A DNA stretch of 64,000 nt, taken from NCBI RefSeq assembly GCF_003594935.2, contig NZ_CP043342.1, positions 4,340,001 to 4,404,000 of the forward strand, read 5' to 3'. The first letter of the stretch is position 1. The number at the start of each line of letters is the position of its first letter. Shown one piece after another: positions 61,053 through 64,000 of this stretch. Position numbers and translations under genes: made by a program. The notes beneath the pieces were generated by a model. That model was not told the DNA's origin. It was given only the letters and a program-made list of their open reading frames with translations, and made no database searches. Source of the stretch: Enterobacter huaxiensis. GTDB lineage: Bacteria > Pseudomonadota > Gammaproteobacteria > Enterobacterales > Enterobacteriaceae.

Positions 61053-61448
61053 ATGACGACTAAACGCAAAGCCTACGTGCGGCCAATGCCGTCCACCTGG
61101 TGGAAAAAACTGCCGTTTTATCGCTTCTATATGCTGCGTGAAGGCACGGCGGTTCCCGCGGTCTGGTTCAGCCTTGAGCTGATGTACGGGGTGTTTGCCC
61201 TCAAACACGGCCCGGAAGCCTGGGCCAGCTTTGTCGGTTTCCTGCAAAACCCGATCATCGTGATCCTGAACCTGATTGTGCTCGCAGCAGCCCTGCTTCA
61301 TACCAAAACCTGGTTTGAACTGGCGCCAAAAGCGGCGAACATTATCGTTAAAGGCGAGAAAATGGGACCGGAGCCGGTGATTAAAGGGCTCTGGGCAGTG
61401 ACGGCCGTTGTCACTGTGGTCATTCTGTTTGTCGCACTGTTCTGGTAA
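61053..61448 (+). CDS. frdC: Fumarate reductase membrane subunit FrdC
   Basis: One of two membrane anchors that bind menaquinol. The 131 residues have three helices; Glu in YGVFALKHGPEAW follows the first helix region, and HTKTWFELAPKAANIIVKGEKM is strongly conserved. I choose the ATG at 61053 (MTTKRKAY), the second of two tandem ATGs, because AAGGAG is then six bases away. Starts 10 bases after frdB. Confidence 0.97.
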   Translation: MTTKRKAYVRPMPSTWWKKLPFYRFYMLREGTAVPAVWFSLELMYGVFALKHGPEAWASFVGFLQNPIIVILNLIVLAAALLHTKTWFELAPKAANIIVKGEKMGPEPVIKGLWAVTAVVTVVILFVALFW

Positions 61449-61458
61449 GGAGACTACC

Positions 61459-61818
61459 GTGATCAATCCAAATCCAAAACGTTCTGACGAGCCGGTCTTC
61501 TGGGGCCTGTTTGGCGCAGGCGGCATGTGGAGCGCCATTATCGCACCGGTTATCATTCTGCTGGTCGGCATTATGCTGCCGCTGGGGCTGTTTCCGGGCG
61601 ATGCCCTGAGCTACGAGCGCGTGATGGCGTTTGCGAGCAGCTTTATCGGCCGCGCGTTCATCTTCCTGATGATCGTCCTGCCGCTGTGGTGTGGTCTGCA
61701 CCGTATTCACCATGCGATGCATGACCTGAAAATCCACGTTCCGAGCGGTAAATGGGTGTTCTACGGTCTGGCAACCATCCTGACCGTGGTGACGCTGATT
61801 GCCGTGGTCACCCTTTGA
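61459..61818 (+). CDS. frdD: Fumarate reductase membrane subunit FrdD
   Basis: Second membrane anchor of fumarate reductase, 119 residues with three helices; the conserved GLHRIHHAMHDLKIHVP segment is near the quinone site. It begins with GTG at 61459 (MINPNPKRSDE) after AAGGAG, as in E. coli. In E. coli the ampC promoter lies inside frdD; here ampR and its own spacer have taken over that role, and a strong terminator follows frdD. Confidence 0.97.
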   Translation: MINPNPKRSDEPVFWGLFGAGGMWSAIIAPVIILLVGIMLPLGLFPGDALSYERVMAFASSFIGRAFIFLMIVLPLWCGLHRIHHAMHDLKIHVPSGKWVFYGLATILTVVTLIAVVTL

Positions 61819-61825
61819 CGCTTCA

Positions 61826-61849
61826 GGCCCGCCGTCCGGCGGGCCTTTT
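61826..61849 (+). terminator. Intrinsic terminator of frdABCD
   Basis: GGCCCGCCG (61826-61834) pairs with CGGCGGGCC (61837-61845), followed by TTTTATTT. It is seven bases past the frdD stop and directly before the ampR stop, so it separates the two convergent genes. It corresponds in position to the E. coli ampC attenuator. Confidence 0.88.
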
Positions 61850-62723
61850 ATTTCTGCATTTCCGCCACCAGCCACTGTGAGAATTCACGCATGGCGGCAG
61901 TTTCTGCCCGTGACTGCAGCCTGGTCAGCCAGTAGCTCCCTAAATCAATCTGCGTGGTGAACGGCTTTACAACGCGCTCGCTGTTCAGCAGGTGGGTAAA
62001 CATATCGACGGGTGCGATAGCTATTCCCACGCCCGCCTGCGCCGCTTCAAGCATGGTCACCGACGAATCAAACACCATGACGCGGTGCGTCGGCGAGGGT
62101 GGGTGCTCCCCCGCAGCCAGCATCCATGCCGCCCATTCGTCGCGTCGATAGGATCGCAGTAGAGTAAACTTCAGGATATCTGCCGGAGAACGTAACTCAC
62201 CCGCGATGGCGGGCGTACAAAGCGGGGCCAGCGGCGCCGGGCAAAGAAGCTCCGCGTCGGTGCCGTGCCACGCGCCTCCGCCGTAGCGGATGGTGTAATC
62301 CAGCCCTTCGGCAGCGGGATCGACGCGGTTGTTATGGGTAGAAAGCTGGAGGTCAATATGCGGATAGCGGCGGCGAAAATCATCCAGCCGGGAGAATAAA
62401 ACGCCGGTGGCAAAAGTCCCCACCACGCCGATTTTTAGCTTCTCCCGGGCGCGATGGTGAGCAAAGCGATCCAGCATATCGGCAATGCGGTCGAACGAGT
62501 CGTTAAGCACCGGCAGCAGATTCTCGCCCTCGGTGGTCAGCGTCAGCCCGCGCGAGACCCGAACAAACAGCTGGCAGTTCAGGTGCTGTTCCAGCGCCTT
62601 TACGTGCTGGCTAATGGCAGAGTGGGTCACATTCAGCTCTATCGCCGCATGCGTAAAACTGAGATGCCTTGCGGCAGCTTCGAAAGCACGAAGCGAATTG
62701 AGGGGGATATAGCTGCGCGTCAT
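61848..62723 (-). CDS. ampR: LysR-type regulator of AmpC beta-lactamase, AmpR
   Basis: Cytosolic LysR-type regulator that represses ampC when bound to UDP-MurNAc-pentapeptide and activates it when anhydro-muropeptides accumulate. The 291 residues begin MTRSYIPLNSLRAF; the helix-turn-helix is at about 20-45 (SFTHAAIELNVTHSAISQH), and the rest is the effector domain. Residues at which changes cause constitutive high expression are wild type: Thr64, Arg86, Gly102, Asp135 and Tyr264, so inducible control is expected. Divergent from ampC with a 132-base spacer. Confidence 0.97.
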   Translation of the reverse strand: MTRSYIPLNSLRAFEAAARHLSFTHAAIELNVTHSAISQHVKALEQHLNCQLFVRVSRGLTLTTEGENLLPVLNDSFDRIADMLDRFAHHRAREKLKIGVVGTFATGVLFSRLDDFRRRYPHIDLQLSTHNNRVDPAAEGLDYTIRYGGGAWHGTDAELLCPAPLAPLCTPAIAGELRSPADILKFTLLRSYRRDEWAAWMLAAGEHPPSPTHRVMVFDSSVTMLEAAQAGVGIAIAPVDMFTHLLNSERVVKPFTTQIDLGSYWLTRLQSRAETAAMREFSQWLVAEMQK

Positions 62724-62855
62724 AGCCTCATCCGTTAGAAAAATTAACAGCTACTGCTAAATTTAACCGTTTGTCAGGCACAGTCAAATCCAACAGACTA
62801 CGCTCGTCTTATGGGCCCGGACACTCCCCTGAACCGCTATTACGGAAGATAACTG
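62724..62855. promoter_or_regulatory. ampR-ampC control region
   Basis: Divergent spacer with the LysR-type operator in the segment CTGCTAAATTTAACCG (about 62753-62768), typical of AmpR sites in Enterobacter and Citrobacter. The likely ampC promoter has -35 TTGTCA (62771-62776) and, 17 bases on, CAGACT (62794-62799) as a poor -10, consistent with low basal expression that needs AmpR. Positions of the operator ends are approximate. Confidence 0.65.
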
Positions 62856-64000
62856 ATGATCAAAAAATCCCTTTGCTGCGCCCTGCTGCTCGGCATGTCA
62901 TATTCCGGCTTTACCGCTCCGCTGTCAGAAAAACAGTTAGCTGAGGCGGTTGAACGTACCGTTACTCCGCTGATGAAGGCACACGCTATTCCGGGCATGG
63001 CGGTTGCCGTGATTTACCAGGGCCAGCCGCACTATTTCACCTTCGGCAAAGCCGATGTCGCCGCGAATAAAGCCGTCACGCCGCAAACCCTGTTCGAACT
63101 GGGCTCCATCAGTAAAACGTTCACCGGCGTGCTGGGCGGTGATGCCATTGCCCGCGGCGAGATTTCGCTGGGCGATCCGGCAACGAAATACTGGCCTGAA
63201 CTGACGGGCAAGCAGTGGCAGGGCATTCGCATGCTGGATCTGGCGACCTACACTGCGGGAGGTCTGCCGCTGCAGGTACCTGATGACGTGACGGACACCG
63301 CGTCGCTTCTGCGCTTTTACCAGACCTGGCAGCCGCAGTGGAAACCGGGCACCACGCGACTGTATGCCAACGCCAGCATCGGCCTGTTTGGCGCGCTGGC
63401 GGTTAAGCCTTCCGGCATGAGCTTTGAGCAGGCCATGACAGTACGCGTCTTTAAACCATTGAAGCTGAATCATACCTGGATTAACGTCCCGAAAAGCGAA
63501 GCGCAGCACTACGCATGGGGCTACCGGGAGGGGAAACCGGTCCACGTCTCACCAGGAATGCTGGACGCCGAAGCCTACGGCGTGAAAACCAACGTGCAGG
63601 ATATGGCAGCCTGGGTGATGGCCAACATGGCACCGGAGAACGTTGCTGAAGCGTCACTTAAGCAAGGTATTGCGCTGGCGCAGTCGCGCTACTGGCGCGT
63701 GGGTGCCATGTATCAAGGGTTAGGCTGGGAAATGCTTAACTGGCCGGTCGATGCCAAAACGCTGGTCGATGGCAGTGATAATAACGTTGCGCTGGCGCCG
63801 CTGCCTGCGAGAGAAGTGAGCCCTCCGGCTCCACCGGTCAAAGCATCATGGGTACACAAAACGGGTTCAACCGGCGGGTTTGGCAGCTACGTGGCCTTCA
63901 TCCCGGAGAAAGAGCTTGGCATCGTGATGCTGGCGAACAAGAGCTATCCGAACCCGGCGCGGGTTGAGGCGGCATACCGTATCCTCGACGCGCTGCAGTA
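62856..64000 (+). CDS. ampC: Class C beta-lactamase AmpC (last stop base outside window)
   Basis: Periplasmic serine beta-lactamase that hydrolyses penicillins and cephalosporins. 381 codons end at 63998, and TA of the stop is the window edge. Catalytic motifs: S-I-S-K at precursor 84-87 (Ser64/Lys67 of the mature enzyme), YAN at 170-172 (Tyr150) and KTG in WVHKTGSTGG (Lys315). The signal peptide region MIKKSLCCALLLGMSYSGFT would, by alignment, be cut before A-P-L-S-E; a Thr at -1 is unusual. The sequence is of the Enterobacter ACT/MIR kind but differs from the forms I know at many places (for example the N-terminal SYSGF and LSEKQLAEAVER), so a family name is not given. Confidence 0.96.
   Translation, partial: MIKKSLCCALLLGMSYSGFTAPLSEKQLAEAVERTVTPLMKAHAIPGMAVAVIYQGQPHYFTFGKADVAANKAVTPQTLFELGSISKTFTGVLGGDAIARGEISLGDPATKYWPELTGKQWQGIRMLDLATYTAGGLPLQVPDDVTDTASLLRFYQTWQPQWKPGTTRLYANASIGLFGALAVKPSGMSFEQAMTVRVFKPLKLNHTWINVPKSEAQHYAWGYREGKPVHVSPGMLDAEAYGVKTNVQDMAAWVMANMAPENVAEASLKQGIALAQSRYWRVGAMYQGLGWEMLNWPVDAKTLVDGSDNNVALAPLPAREVSPPAPPVKASWVHKTGSTGGFGSYVAFIPEKELGIVMLANKSYPNPARVEAAYRILDALQ

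Overview
The window is a stretch of chromosome from an Enterobacteriaceae bacterium, most likely the genus Enterobacter. The gene order from ytfE to frdABCD follows the E. coli 94-95 min region almost gene for gene. The right end carries a divergent ampR-ampC pair directly after frdD, which is the Enterobacter/Citrobacter arrangement, and the AmpC sequence reads like the Enterobacter (ACT/MIR-type) enzymes rather than the Citrobacter CMY type. Coding density is high, and there is no transposase, integrase, prophage gene or CRISPR array.

Left part (1-22 kb): a truncated Tsr-like chemoreceptor with a sigma28-type promoter; ytfE behind a perfect-looking NsrR palindrome; cycA, fklB, ytfB and an EamA-type exporter; the rpsF-priB-rpsR-rplI operon; yjfY; and the ula regulon for L-ascorbate use (ulaABCDEF facing ulaG and ulaR). 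The ulaA permease gene carries a one-base insertion that splits it. Then come yjfP, the small secreted DUF1471 proteins bsmA and yjfN, a second chemoreceptor with its own sigma28-like promoter, aidB, a metabolite:H+ symporter and rlmB. The E. coli genes yjfIJKLMC, normally between rlmB and aidB, are absent.

Middle (23-33.8 kb): an accessory block of eleven genes, all on the minus strand and mostly overlapping or tightly spaced, sits between rlmB and rnr, which are neighbours in E. coli. In transcription order it encodes a PLP-dependent lyase that looks more like L-cysteate sulfo-lyase (CuyA) than DcyD, an aspartate/glutamate-racemase-family protein, a taurine/sulfonate-type ABC transporter, an M20 amidohydrolase, and a complete dipeptide-type ABC transporter. 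Cysteate is the sulfonate analogue of aspartate, so the set suggests a route that imports sulfonated or conjugated amino acids, frees them, adjusts their stereochemistry and releases the sulfur. This is the most interesting and least described part of the window.

Right part (34-64 kb): conserved core. On the minus strand nsrR-rnr, purA, yjeT, and the superoperon nnr-tsaE-amiB-mutL-miaA-hfq-hflX-hflK-hflC. Then queG (divergent from nnr, sharing a CATG start), three tandem tRNA-Gly(GCC) genes, orn, rsgA-psd-mscM, epmA facing frdABCD, and ampR facing ampC. ampC ends with the window, one base short of its stop codon. NsrR and one of its main targets (ytfE) lie in the same window, about 35 kb apart. 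REP-type palindromes mark many gene ends.
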